Origin: Watersipora subatra | Lineage: Eukaryota; Bryozoa; Gymnolaemata; Cheilostomatida; Watersiporidae | Reading direction: 5' to 3' | Length of the DNA stretch: 64,000 bases | Assembly (NCBI RefSeq): GCF_963576615.1 | Contig: NC_088711.1 | Span: 21,236,182-21,300,181, forward strand | Part shown: positions 1-11,287 of the stretch, piece after piece | How the letters are laid out: every line of letters starts with the position of its first letter | Position numbering within the stretch: the stretch's first letter is position 1 | Position numbers and translations under genes: made by a program | Notes under the pieces: model-generated | What the model was told of the DNA's origin: nothing | Databases searched by the model: none | What the model saw: the letters and a program-made list of their open reading frames with translations, nothing else

Positions 1-1650
1 GAGTGGTGGAGAGGTCCTTCATTTCTCTATCTAGCGGAGGGCGAGTGGCCCACGAAAACCGTAGCTGACGTTGGTCAAAAAGGGCCACTGCCTGGTGAAA
101 AGTCTGTCTCAACCCACCACTCGAGGGCAACAAAAGCACCAACATTAGACCTGAATTATGGACGCTTCGGGTCAGCTAAGAAACTGATATGGACAGTTGC
201 ACGCCTAGTCGCCATGGCTGAAGCCAAATCATTCAAGGCAGGAAGAACCAGTAACATCACCCCAAGACACATCGAGCAAAGCAAAAAGCTACTCATAAAA
301 GATGTGCAACTAACTATGACAGATGAACTTACTAAATCAAAACGTGGTAGGTATGCCCGGCTTAAACCGACTAAGGACAGTGAAGGGATATGGGTGATAG
401 GTGAAAGAATGGTGGAGAGTAATCCTCTGAAACACACACCAACAGACCCTCCTCAAAGACTACTGCCTAGTATGCACCCACTATCCAGGCTTTTGATGGA
501 AGAGTCTCATAGACAAGGAGGACACAGGGGCCGAGATGCAACGCTTGCACGGTTTCGTCATGACTACTGGGTACCACAAGGAACCAGCTTGGCCAAGTGG
601 GTAAAGAACAGTTGCAGGATGTGTCGCATCCGGGAACCCAAACTGCTCAGCCAACAGATGGGATGTCTTCCACTGGGCAAGTTGCAGCAATCAGCCCCAT
701 TCACCAACACAGTTCTAGATTTGTTTGGACCTTTCCCCATCAGAGGAGAGGTTCAAAAGCGATCTACTGGCAAAGCATGGGGTGTGATCTTCATGGATCT
801 TTACTCAAGGGCGGTACATATCGAACCTGTGTTTTCATATGATACCAGCTCATTCCTTATGGCCCTGCGACGTTTCACCAACATCAGAGGATGGCCTAAA
901 GTGTTGTATTCAGACCCTGGGTCACAGTTGACACATGCAGACAAAGAACTCAAGTCTATTTGGCGTAACATTGACAGAGATGCTCTGTACAAGGCTGGCA
1001 CCGATAGTGGCATGGAGTGGATCTTTGGACCCGCTGATGCTCCTTGGTATCAAGGTGGCGCAGAAGCGCTAATCAAATCAATCAAAAAGTGCCTCCGCTT
1101 TTGTATGAGCGGTCAGAGACTTTCAGCCGCAGAGTTTCTGACAGTCTGCACAGAAGCGGCGAACGTGATGAACGAGAGACCTCTTGGTCGAATCCCATCA
1201 GATGATGGAGAAATAAACATGCTCACACCCAACAGTCTTCTACTCGGAAGATGTTTTTCAAACAGTCTGGGTCATGCCACTCAACTGGCAGACTCCAGTT
1301 CTATGAGAGCAGATCTAGTAGAACAGGTAAGTGATAGATTCTGGAAGCACTGGCTACAACTTCTTGCACCAACAATGGCAGTTCATACCAAGTGGCTGAA
1401 AAACCAAAGGAACCTACAGGTAGGGGATATTGTATTAGTGAGCGACTCAAATGCCTTGCGATCCCAATATCATCTTGCAGAAGTAATCAAAACATACCCT
1501 GACAAAAAGGGGCTAGTACGCCGTGCAGACCTTCGGTACCGCAGTTATAGTACAGGTAAGTCTATGAAAACATATACAGGTGGTGCGTCGGTAGTTATCA
1601 CAAGAAGTGTGCATAGGCTGGCTTTGGTTGTTCCAGTTGAGGAACAGTAA
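1..1650 (+). CDS. BEL/Pao retrotransposon pol, 3' part (integrase region), open at left edge
   Basis: The frame is open from base 1 to the stop at 1648-1650 (549 codons), so the protein starts outside the window; the first in-frame Met (214) is not the true start. It begins with the WWRGPSFL and EWP words typical of the BEL/Pao region before integrase. An H-x-C-C type integrase zinc-binding segment follows (HRQGGHRGRDATLARF ... CRMC), then the integrase core with D in LDLFGPF, D in YSDPGSQL and E in QGGAEALIK. The C-terminal end (LQVGDIVLVSDSN ... LRYRSY) matches the DUF5641 module that closes BEL/Pao polyproteins. Integrase inserts the cDNA copy into the host chromosome. No stop or frameshift is seen in this part. 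The gag, protease and RT portions and the 5' LTR lie outside. A 3' LTR should follow but cannot be delimited with only one copy present. Confidence 0.93.
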   Translation, partial: EWWRGPSFLYLAEGEWPTKTVADVGQKGPLPGEKSVSTHHSRATKAPTLDLNYGRFGSAKKLIWTVARLVAMAEAKSFKAGRTSNITPRHIEQSKKLLIKDVQLTMTDELTKSKRGRYARLKPTKDSEGIWVIGERMVESNPLKHTPTDPPQRLLPSMHPLSRLLMEESHRQGGHRGRDATLARFRHDYWVPQGTSLAKWVKNSCRMCRIREPKLLSQQMGCLPLGKLQQSAPFTNTVLDLFGPFPIRGEVQKRSTGKAWGVIFMDLYSRAVHIEPVFSYDTSSFLMALRRFTNIRGWPKVLYSDPGSQLTHADKELKSIWRNIDRDALYKAGTDSGMEWIFGPADAPWYQGGAEALIKSIKKCLRFCMSGQRLSAAEFLTVCTEAANVMNERPLGRIPSDDGEINMLTPNSLLLGRCFSNSLGHATQLADSSSMRADLVEQVSDRFWKHWLQLLAPTMAVHTKWLKNQRNLQVGDIVLVSDSNALRSQYHLAEVIKTYPDKKGLVRRADLRYRSYSTGKSMKTYTGGASVVITRSVHRLALVVPVEEQ

Positions 1651-4600
1651 GTGACATATATACATCTTATTATATCTCATCACTATCATATATAGCCATC
1701 AGCTACTTACATTTAGTCTTCACATACTCACTTCTATCACTCAGCATACACCCTTTCTCTGACATATATATGCATTATATCTAACACTCTATCTACAAAA
1801 CCATTTGTAGGCGAACTATTTTGTTACAACGTAAATCGAGCTTGTATATCGCTGAGGCATCTCTTAGATAGTACAATTAATCAAGTACTAGTATTGTGTA
1901 GCACCAAGTACATTTAGTCTTCAACCATTTTATCTCATTATACAATATATGTTAACCCGTGTTTGACCAACCCCTACCCCTCCGATGTATTGGAAGTAAT
2001 TAATGGGTACAGTTTGAGTTGGCCAAACATAAGAAAACATAGTTAGTATACACGTAGGTAGCGTAGTGTGTATCATATATGTGTCATCGCTACTAATGCA
2101 TTTTTTGTGTGACCACAAACAGCCAGTTTTTATTATGCCAAGTGGTTGTTTGTTTCTTCCTCAGTTTTTCAGCTGTAACTGAACCAATAAGTCAGCCATT
2201 TTTCTAATACCTATCTTAACTTGGATTGCAAAGAATCATATACAATTATGTAGCATCAAAAGCTGTAAGTACTGAAATAATGTCAAATTCTATCAGTAAT
2301 TTGTCTTTTTCTTGATAAATGCTTTAGTATACTGTGTAATTGCTCTTTGTATACAATTCTGATAAGATTGCTGTGAAATGTTAGCTCAACTTTCATTACT
2401 TTTAATACTTTTATTTTAGAACCTCTTTATTCCAACTGTGTCAGTGGGCACTTGTTTTGTGTAAACACTCCAAAAGACCAGTAATTTTTTGTAAGTAAGA
2501 TTAATGTTTTAATTTGTGAACTTTTAACTTGAGTCATAAAGTAAAACCATAATTCATTTATTTGCTGCAATCCATAATGTAAAAAGTTTGTTTCCGTTTG
2601 TATAACAATTCAATACTGCTTTCTTACAGCACGGTTCTCTTAATAATAAAAGAGGTAGCACACTTTATGAGAGGACCAGTTGATCTATTACTATATGGTT
2701 TTCTGGATGTACCAGTACAGAAACTACTATTAGCCTGAGACCATTATTGATTGTTTCTATAGTGTTGCTTATAAAGTTTTAACAAAAAAAAAGCGAACAG
2801 CTTTCGAGTTGGACAACAATAAAATTGGTGGTTAATGTAAACGATTCATTATTAATAGAATTTTGTGGACACTTCTCTCCTGATCACTTGGTATTATGGG
2901 TTCATAATGACCAAAGATAATCAAAGTGGCGGCATGATAGAAATGGCGTTCAAATAGAGAGTGGCACTCTATTTTTCAACCCTTTTTTCATAGTGGCTGT
3001 CAAATAAAGGCAGCGTTCAAATAGAGGTAGCGTTCAAATAGAGGTGGCATTCAAATAGAGGTGGCGTTCAATTACAGGTTTTACAGCATATTATAATTTA
3101 TATATTATTATTGGTTTATATTCCAGTAAATAAGCTTATTACCGCTCAGTTATAACATGGCAGCCACCATTGTTGTGATGCACTGCTACAGTCGGTTTTA
3201 AATTTCGAATTAAGTATTATGCATGTAAATTTATACTGCGTATATAAAATGCTTTGTAAACTTTCATTCCGGCATTCATTAATATTGTGCGGTTCTTATT
3301 ACATTATGACTTCACTTGTCATGCACCAGAATCATGTGATTGAAAACAGGCAATGCTTAACTGTGTAGTGTGCAGTCATTGCACAAATAATGCCAAAAGC
3401 GTGTCTTCCAGATATTGATTTAAACATGTTGAAGAGCTCTAATTATTGTATAGAGTAAAAAAAATAAAGTTTTGAAAGTTGTTTTTATTACGTGAAAGCA
3501 TAATAAATTCAGATTTGATATAAATATTCCAGAATATCGAAATTGACTTATTCCCGAAAAAAAAACTTTCAACTATGTAATAATTTGTCTTAAAATACCT
3601 TTTGGCTTAAATATGAGATCGATGTATATGTGAGTATGTTGAACAAGAAAAATACATTCAGCGTTATGGTTTAAAGGTATACAGTTCTAGTGCCACACTT
3701 TTCTCACTGATTCTCATTTGCAACAAAGGGCTGGATCCAGCAGCCTTATAAATAATGGCACATATGAGACCCGAAAAAGGTAGCAGCAGTAGTGGTAAAA
3801 TTTTCCAATAATTTTATTACGACATATCAATGACAAAATCCTTAGCCAAATTTCTTCTATTTTATGCCCGATTTATAGTGATGGGCTTGTAACTCTTCAA
3901 TCAAGTCCCTTAGCTAGCGTGTGTGTAACATTGATTGCTTACTGTGATCCTAAGCTCCAATCTTTCATTGGCAAAGTGCATTCCTCATTAACTGCAAGTT
4001 TATACATATAACTCGATGCCTTAGCGGTGAATACTAGAATATATTTTGTGTCAAAAATTTGTAGAATGATGGTAAAAACACACAAACTTTGTCGCTTTGT
4101 ATGCTTGGTGTATATATGTATAATCACATTATTTTCTAAAATGAAAAATACTGTATTTCCATGTAAATTCCACAACACATGTAAACTAAGTTGAAGCATA
4201 AAAATTATTAAAGCGTGAAAACCTATTTGCAACAACCAGATTCTATGACATTGAGCACTTTTAATGATTACTTTGTGATAGCTGTCTATTTGGGAAACAG
4301 TCCCAACATCGACAAGTCCGAACCTAGACAAGTCCCAATCTCGACAGAGGTTGGTCCAAATCTAGACAAAGGTTGGTCCGAACATCGACAAAGGCTGATG
4401 CAGTTTTACAATAATTTAATCTTCAACAAATAATAAATGTCTTTTTGCAGTTATATCCTCACTTCAAAGAATAAAAATCAAAGCTACTCACTGAAGTTTA
4501 GATTTCAAATAAAACATTTTGCTAGCATAACAGTCAACCATATTTATGATTGTTACTTCTAATCTAATCTAAAATTTTCCCACTACACCCTTCTAGAATG

Positions 4601-4700
4601 AAGGAAAGGTGTGGGAACTCTTTTATTACAAAAATTCTTTACTAAAAACCTCTCAGGTCTCGAGTTGTTCTCGGCCAAAAAGAATTAAAAAACGCATTTG
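1651..4700. other. Non-coding stretch after the BEL/Pao pol; probable 3' LTR at its start
   Basis: No coding region is recognised; the ORFs here are short and have no family resemblance. The first few hundred bases after the pol stop should hold the untranslated tail and 3' LTR of the BEL/Pao element, but no second copy is present to define it. The rest is AT-rich, with the 17-18-bp tandem motif at 3011-3075 and a short run of related ACATCGACAA / TCTAGACAA words at 4305-4392. Confidence 0.5.
2860..3085 (+). repeat. Dispersed repeat with internal 17-18-bp tandem units (copy 1)
   Basis: The core is about four imperfect copies of a unit like GCGTTCAAATAGAGGTG (3011-3075). The flank reads ATTTTGTGG ... 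TGATCACTT ... TTCATAA. The same order of words recurs at about 62470-62680, so this is a dispersed repeat rather than a local duplication. No coding capacity is seen. Confidence 0.6.
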
Positions 4701-4719
4701 TCCGGATTGTTGGCACAAA

Positions 4720-5528
4720 CCACAGGTGTCCTTTAGCGGAGATATTGCCGAAGCCGAGACCGGGCCTTAGTCTTTACACACAAAAAACAACAAAGGTCCA
4801 GGTAGTTATGAGCAAAACAAAAGTATCCACCCAAATATCTCACCAATCCGATGAGCAGCACACACAAAAACTAAACCATTCGACTGAGCCACCCATCATG
4901 TCAAAATATTCCAAGTTTCAAGTCATGTCTTGCACAACTCATCTTATGGTTTGTCAAAACTTGTCCCAAAGTCCCTATTAATTTGAGACTGTCCAATATC
5001 TGTTTACAAATGGTCGCCGCTAGCCTAGCCTAACGTCCTGATTCAACATCTTAGTAACTATCGGGGCATTGCTGAGTGCTCCCGATCCTTTTGAATCCCT
5101 CTTAAGTTTTGTTTACAATAGTGTTAACCCGATTTTGATAGGTTCTTGCATGCTCAAGAGAGACTCAAAAGGATCGGGAGCACTCAGCAATGCCCCGATA
5201 GTTACTAAGATGTCGAATCAGGACGTTAGGCTAGGGGCGATCATTTCTAAAACAGATATTGGACAGTATCAAATTAATAGGGACTTTGGGACAAGTTTTG
5301 ACAAACCATAAGATGAGTGTGCAAGACATGACTTGAAACTTGGAATATTTTGAGCTGATGGGTGGCTCAGTCGATTGGTTTAGTTTTTGTGTGTGCTGCT
5401 CATCGGATTGGTGAGATATTTGGGTAGATACTTTTGTTTGGCTCATAACTACGTGGACCTTTGTTGTTTTTTGTGTGTGTAGACTACGGCCCGGTCTCGG
5501 CAATATCTTCGCTAAAGGACACCTGTGG
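4720..5528. repeat. Foldback / large inverted repeat, ~380-bp arms, ~45-bp loop
   Basis: The left arm (about 4720-5105) and right arm (about 5152-5528) are near-exact reverse complements. For example CACAGGTGTCCTTTAG (4721) pairs with CTAAAGGACACCTGTG (5512-5527), and GGGGCATTGCTGAGTGCTCC (5063) pairs with its complement at 5178. Only scattered substitutions separate the arms. A transcript across it would form a hairpin of nearly 400 bp. The ORFs on either strand are shadows of each other. It may be a foldback transposon or a head-to-head duplication. The right arm ends a few bases from a LINE remnant. Confidence 0.85.
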
Positions 5529-5529
5529 C

Positions 5530-5880
5530 ACAAACGAACCTGCTTTCTGTCGAGTGTTGTGGTGCTTGATAGTATTTTTTAAAATCAGGGACCGTAAAGT
5601 TCCTTTCCACTGCTTTTAAATAAAATGCACACCTAATATCTTTTCGCCGTTTAGCTAAACTCTCGATCCCTGTATTTGCTCTTATTTCTGTAAAACTGAC
5701 TTGCCCCTTTAGTTTAAAAATGAACCTTAAAGCGGTGTTCTGTATTTTCTCAAATATTTTGATATCTTTTTCATAAACGGGTCCCATACCGTGCAACCGT
5801 ACTCTAAAAGTGGCCTCACCAAAGAAAAATAAGCAATCTGCCGAGTTTTGTTTAAAACAAGTAATAAACTTTAAAACAAG
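5530..5880 (-). pseudogene. LINE-type reverse transcriptase C-terminal fragment (CR1/Jockey-like), frameshifted
   Basis: On the minus strand, about 5850-5800 encodes the post-RT motif of many non-LTR retrotransposons (PLLEYGCTVWDP). A frameshift follows, and the homology continues in another frame with KIFEKIQNTALRFIF and ESLAKRRKDIRC. These are typical of the region between the RT thumb and the 3' end of LINE ORF2 proteins. Only about 110 codons remain; the catalytic RT core and the endonuclease are absent. The pattern is a dead, 5'-truncated insertion. The family assignment is by motif only. Confidence 0.7.
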
Positions 5881-5883
5881 CAA

Positions 5884-8800
5884 TCTACTTGTTTTAGCAT
5901 TCGTTCTATAGTTAGATTGGGCAAAATATTGTTAGGCCTACATAAGCTGGGGAGTGCTGCATCAAATGGATCACAAGATATTTTTGCGCAAATAAATCTT
6001 TTACATATAAATCGCTCATTTACTATGAAAATAGTAGATGGTAAAATAGTAAAACTGCTGTCGAGATTGGGCCAACCGTTGTCGATATACAAACTCGTCG
6101 AGTTTCAAACCAGTAGAGGTTCGGACTATAAACCCATTTTTGCAGTTTCTAATTAGAAATATTATTTCTATTTGAGCACGATGTATTACCATGCTTAAAT
6201 TCTTTTTTGTAATAGCACACGCTCTATATTATGATGCGTTATCCGACGCTTAAACCCTGTATACACCATTTTACTGACAATTTAGATCTTCACCTGACCG
6301 TATGAAAAAATTGCCGTCAGAGTTGAGCTGGCGGTACTAGAACATTTGTTTAGAATTAGCCAATCAGTTACAAGGTTGGTTGTTTGTTTAAGACTTCGAT
6401 CCAAACGTAAGCAATAATTTGTTAGCGCTCTTTTTCAACCAAATAGTGCTCATCACGGTTTTGATATTACATGTGTGGTTACCAGGCTTAATTGCTGCTC
6501 GCAGGTTATCGCCATCCCGTTTTATAACAAAACCATGTACGAAACCATTTCTCCTCGATAGGTTATTGAAAGCCCATTGAAAGCTAGTATGGCGGTACTT
6601 CATATGAATTCACCGGTGAGTGTAACTCTCATTTTTATTCAAATTTCATAGTTTAGGTTTTTGTAAAAGCAGTGATGTCTAAATTTTAGTGTGTCTAAAA
6701 TTTAAATGTGTTTAGCTTAATGCGACACATAAATATATTTTTTTCCTGACTTTAACATTAGGTAAAATATTGTTCACAACATTATTTTATTCTCAAGATT
6801 TGCGAAATGCTGGTTGTGTGGAATTTTGTGGGTTCATGGTTGAGAAGAGGTTTTAAACTTGTGAGAAGATTCCTTACACAAGTAGGAACTACCAAAATTT
6901 CTAATTTGTAGTTCACCTGCCAGACCAATTAATAAGATATATACATGTTTTAAATATACACAGGGCCTACTGACTACAAATGTTGAGATAATAGAGAATG
7001 TTGCACGTTTGTTTGTTTTCAGTCTGAATTTGGTTACATAGAAAAAATTAAGTTTAGGATTATGCTCTTACTAGATGTAGTCATTCTTGACTCCATGAAC
7101 CTTACCAAGGCTTGGCTACCTATTTACGTTGTCATTTTGATTATGCAGATGCATCTCAGAAAATAGCATTCTAAATTGTGCGAAAATTTACGAATTAGCT
7201 ACGGTATATCTAAAAATGCTGTGGCATTAATCTTGACGTCTTTTGAATGTTTTACTTCTAAATAACGTCTTGTGCAAATAGTAGCCTATATTTGCTAACA
7301 ATTTGTACTAAAGTTAATTTGGGTTTTACCACATATCAACCGTTTGAGGTATATTTTTAACATAAATATGTGAAGTAGCTTGCTTTGAATATAGATGCAT
7401 AAGTATTTTGGTTATCAAAGGGTATGAGCAAAACACACCTAAAACATTCATTGTAGGGAAAAAGGCATTTAGTTCAAGTTAGATCTGCTGCTAAATCTAC
7501 TGCTAGATTTTTGGGATTGCGCTGTTAGTTCATAACTACTGTTAACTTTTAAAGGTCCTGTTGTTTTGTAGGTGAAAAAGTCTGTTAATTCTATGTTGCT
7601 AAGCTGAGTCTTTTATGTGTGATCACCAAATTTATGTCATTGAAACTTCAATTTCTTTGTAACTAGCTCAAGTTTAGGCTTCGTATATATTTGACTACAA
7701 CTAAAAAAAACAATTACAGTTTCCATTGGTGATTTGATTTGTAAAAAGACTTGTCTAGGGCAGCTGACCAATGAAAGAATGACGTTATACCCAAGGTTAG
7801 ATATTAAAGAAGAATGACTTATAGTCGAATTCCTCAGTTATTCTATTGAAAAAGCTAACCCATTATCAAGGCCATTAAAAGACAATTTTCAAATGCATCT
7901 TTTTTGATTATTTTTAATAATATCAATGAGTTTTAAGACCTTTCAATGAGTTTGTAGACCTCCAAAAAGTAAAATATTTTCTAGTGATGTCGTTAAAGGT
8001 CAAATTTAGCGCTAGTTTCACTAAATAGTGAAACAGAGTTTCACTGTTTAGTGAAACTCTGTTTCACTAAACTAGCACACTCTGCTAGCAAGAGATCTTT
8101 ACTCTGGAAATCAATTGTTATTAGTTGGGTCAATTAAGAACTGGGGCTAACATTTTGTAAACAATAATGCTCAATTATTTTTATATACCATCAAACAATT
8201 GTTAATACTGTAGTGAGTTTTTCAATTGTGGCCAAATATGCATTTGCATTTTACCTTATTGCAAGAAAACTTATGCTTCAAATAATCTGAAATTTGGAGA
8301 TTTGACATATGTATATCACTTTCCCTAGCAACGCAGTTTCACCTCACCGTTTCACCTGAACATGTTCTAAATTTTAACAGAACTCAACCAAATTACTGAG
8401 ATCATTTGAGTTTAGAGTCTTGAGTTTGCAACTCAAATTTTTTAGTATATTCTATGGATATGCATTTAGGATAAATGTAGAAAAAATAATAAACTGTTAA
8501 GTATAATTATTTGCTCATGTTTATCATTGGATTTATTAGTCCGAATAAATTTTTATAAAATTTGTAGTGTTTGTATATCATTCTTGCAAAACCTCATAAC
8601 TGAAACTTCTGTAACATTGTGCAGTTCTATGAGAAAAGGTAGGCATAAAACTGTCTAATAATTATGTTGCTAACTTTTTTCTCATTCTATGGGTGTTACT
8701 TTTAGATTATGACGTATATCCATAAAATCCGGCAATGTCACTAATATTGATGTGCTTATTTGCGTATTACAACACAAAAGCATTAGGCAGTCTATATTCA

Positions 8801-9278
8801 CTCTGATTGTAATGGGTGATTACCTACATTTGCCGGGTTTTGTCTATTTGTTAAAATGATTTGACACGCTGCTTGTGAAAGCTAACTAGTATTCTATTGA
8901 TTGTAGAAGGACTTAATGTATTTGGGATGAACAGAAGCTAGTACAGCCCCACATTCCTACATTTCATAGAGTGAGTATTAAAGGGGTGTATATTTGTCTA
9001 TATAACTACTGCCTGTCAAGATGAACCTACATATTGACACATGTTTGTAAGTAAGTGCTTGCCCGGCTAATCGCTATATAACAAACATGTTCGGCGATTG
9101 TTAAAAATGTTTCTTGATAAAGTGATTTCCATGTTGCTCGATCATTGCTTTGATCAAGATGTAGATAACTCCCAAGTTTACGAGTATGAGTAGACCTTAG
9201 TGATCGCTGGTTATGTATACTCCTGTATCCAAAATGGATATTTTTCATACTTAAACCAGAGAATTGCTCATAGGGAAT
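5884..9278. other. Non-coding, AT-rich intergenic stretch
   Basis: No gene is supported; ORFs are short (73 codons or fewer), overlap on opposite strands and show no recognisable motif. The only clear structure is the palindrome at 8011-8076. Confidence 0.5.
8011..8076. repeat. 66-bp palindrome built of TTTCACTAAA / TTTAGTGAAA words
   Basis: The sequence starts GCTAGTTTCACTAAA and ends TTTCACTAAACTAGC, with GTGAAACAGAGTTTCAC and GTGAAACTCTGTTTCAC between. The arms of about 30 bp are nearly perfect, and each arm contains a smaller inverted repeat. It is probably a minimal foldback element. Confidence 0.75.
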
Positions 9279-9710
9279 CCTAAAGACTGGTTCGCACTAT
9301 GTTGCCATATATGTCGATGTTAATCACAAAATACCTTAGTGATCGTTTGTAGTAACATTGTACACACTATCACAAACCAATCCGCGTTTACATTAGCGAA
9401 TTGTCTATGGCATAGCAGTCTTATACAATGCAATCATGGAAACAATAAAATACTAGTCCCGCAGCAACTGTCATGAAAGAAAATCTAGATCGAGCAATTT
9501 ACAATGGCTAATCATCATCGCCGAAGTGGTGTACATTGCACAGGCCGTCGTGGATTCTCAGCGAAATATCGGTAGTTTGACAGCTGCGAACTTTCATGAT
9601 GTATCCGCATTGCCTCGACGATGATATCATTTACAGTGAACATAGTCAACGCATAATTGCTGAGAGGACAACTTCGATATTTGACAATATAGTGTGAGCC
9701 AGCCTTTAGG
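9279..9710. mobile_element. MITE family A, copy 1 (TIR CCTAAAGGCTGGTTCACAC)
   Basis: It begins CCTAAAGACTGGTTCGCAC and ends GTGTGAGCCAGCCTTTAGG, which are inverted copies. The interior shares long stretches with the copies at 15761, 58231 and 58769, including TACTAGTCCCGCAGCAACTGTC, ATTGCCTCGACGATG and GAGAGGACAACTTC. The length is about 430 bp with no transposase, so it is a non-autonomous DNA transposon. The superfamily is not determined because no clean target duplication is visible. Confidence 0.8.
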
Positions 9711-11287
9711 CACCGTCCACTATGATCAGATCCTTTTCCTAACACTCAATTGATCAAATGTTCACAAAAATATCCATTGTGAAGTCATTGAAAAATTGAG
9801 AATTCGTAATACCAAACTTGGCCATCAAACTCACTGCAACAACAAGCATGGAGTATCATCAGCTTAAAATGCCAGTTCTCCAACATTATTTGGATTAGCT
9901 TCAAGTGTTATTTTGAAGGACACATGGGTTCCCATCGCTTTAATAGGCAAAAGGGATTTGTATTCGTGAATTATCTTCTAAACTATTATACTGGTATAAA
10001 TTATTCTCTTAAAATGATTTATGCAGCTAGACTTTCGATCAGCTACATTTTCAAATGAACAATCGATTGAGTTATTTGAAAATAGCTGTATATTACCTTC
10101 CCTAGGTTCTCAAAGCCACGTTAACCCGATCCGGTATATATGCAAAGCCTTCCTTTGAACCTATATATTGAAATTGTTAGGTAAACTTTGTCACTACGTA
10201 GCTGGTGTAATAAGTTATTAAAACAGTCAATAGTTTGTAAATTTTTGAGTAGCATTTGTTAACAGTGTGTTCTTTACGATCCTCTCATCCTATAAGCTGA
10301 AGCCAATTGTTCGCTAACCATTGTTATCTGAACAACTCAGTAGCAAGCCAGCCTGCCGTATGTGGCGTTGAAAATACATTTTTTCTAAAATGATCTCATA
10401 GCATGCAAGCTATCTAGTTCATGCCAGAACCGGTCTACTGCTAGTGAGAAAATGATAGTGCTGCGTCGTTACATTTAAGTTTATATAGGCAGTGTATTTT
10501 TGACGAATGATCAACATTTTAATTTTTAATTGCCATTTTTGTTAACTGAAGTAAATACTACAAGTAATGCTTTGTTGTTATGATAAAAACTAGCGAAACC
10601 ATATTTTTTTTAAACAAAAAACAGAACTTGCTTTTTTATAACAGACGTTCAGTTTGGGCTACAATTACGTACGGACAAGAATCAGTCAAGAGATATCTGT
10701 CGGTAGAGGGAATTTTACAGAGACCATTTCCTGCTTCCTTAGCAACCGTTATAGCCGTTATAAGCAGATCACATTTGCTGAAAGCCATTTGAAATGGATT
10801 ACATTTTTTTCCTGACCTCACAGTTAGTCATATCATCTGCGATAACCATTAAATTACGTTCAAGTATTCTCCGAATGATTTCTATAAGAGTGTTACATGC
10901 AGCCTTTTTTGTGCTGAAATCGTCTTAATAATTTTCTCACGGTGATGAATTAAGTATTTTAACACAATACAGTGTATGCTGTGATTTTTATACAGTGGTA
11001 GATTACTGTTTCCTTGTTGTTGGCATATATGTTAAAATACCCCAACATAAGTTTTAAGCACTTAGAAATCGGAATACTTGTACATGTATATTTGTTGACT
11101 GATGTAACAGACCAATGCTGAAATTGTTGTTGGGTTAGAGCAAATGTTTTGGTTTACTATAAATATTTATCACTACTGTTTAGTATTGATTTTTGGTAAC
11201 GCCCTAAAAGAAGTTATATGAGGCACCTAACTACGAGACTCTGAAATGACAAGACTATTATGCTAATTGCGTGGTTGTAGGCACTAA
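9711..11287. other. Upstream region of the SLC45A3-like gene
   Basis: No coding exon is recognised. Just before the start codon, bases ending at 11280 read GTGGTTGTAG, a plausible splice acceptor. The 5' UTR probably begins in a non-coding exon further left that I cannot place. Confidence 0.4.
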
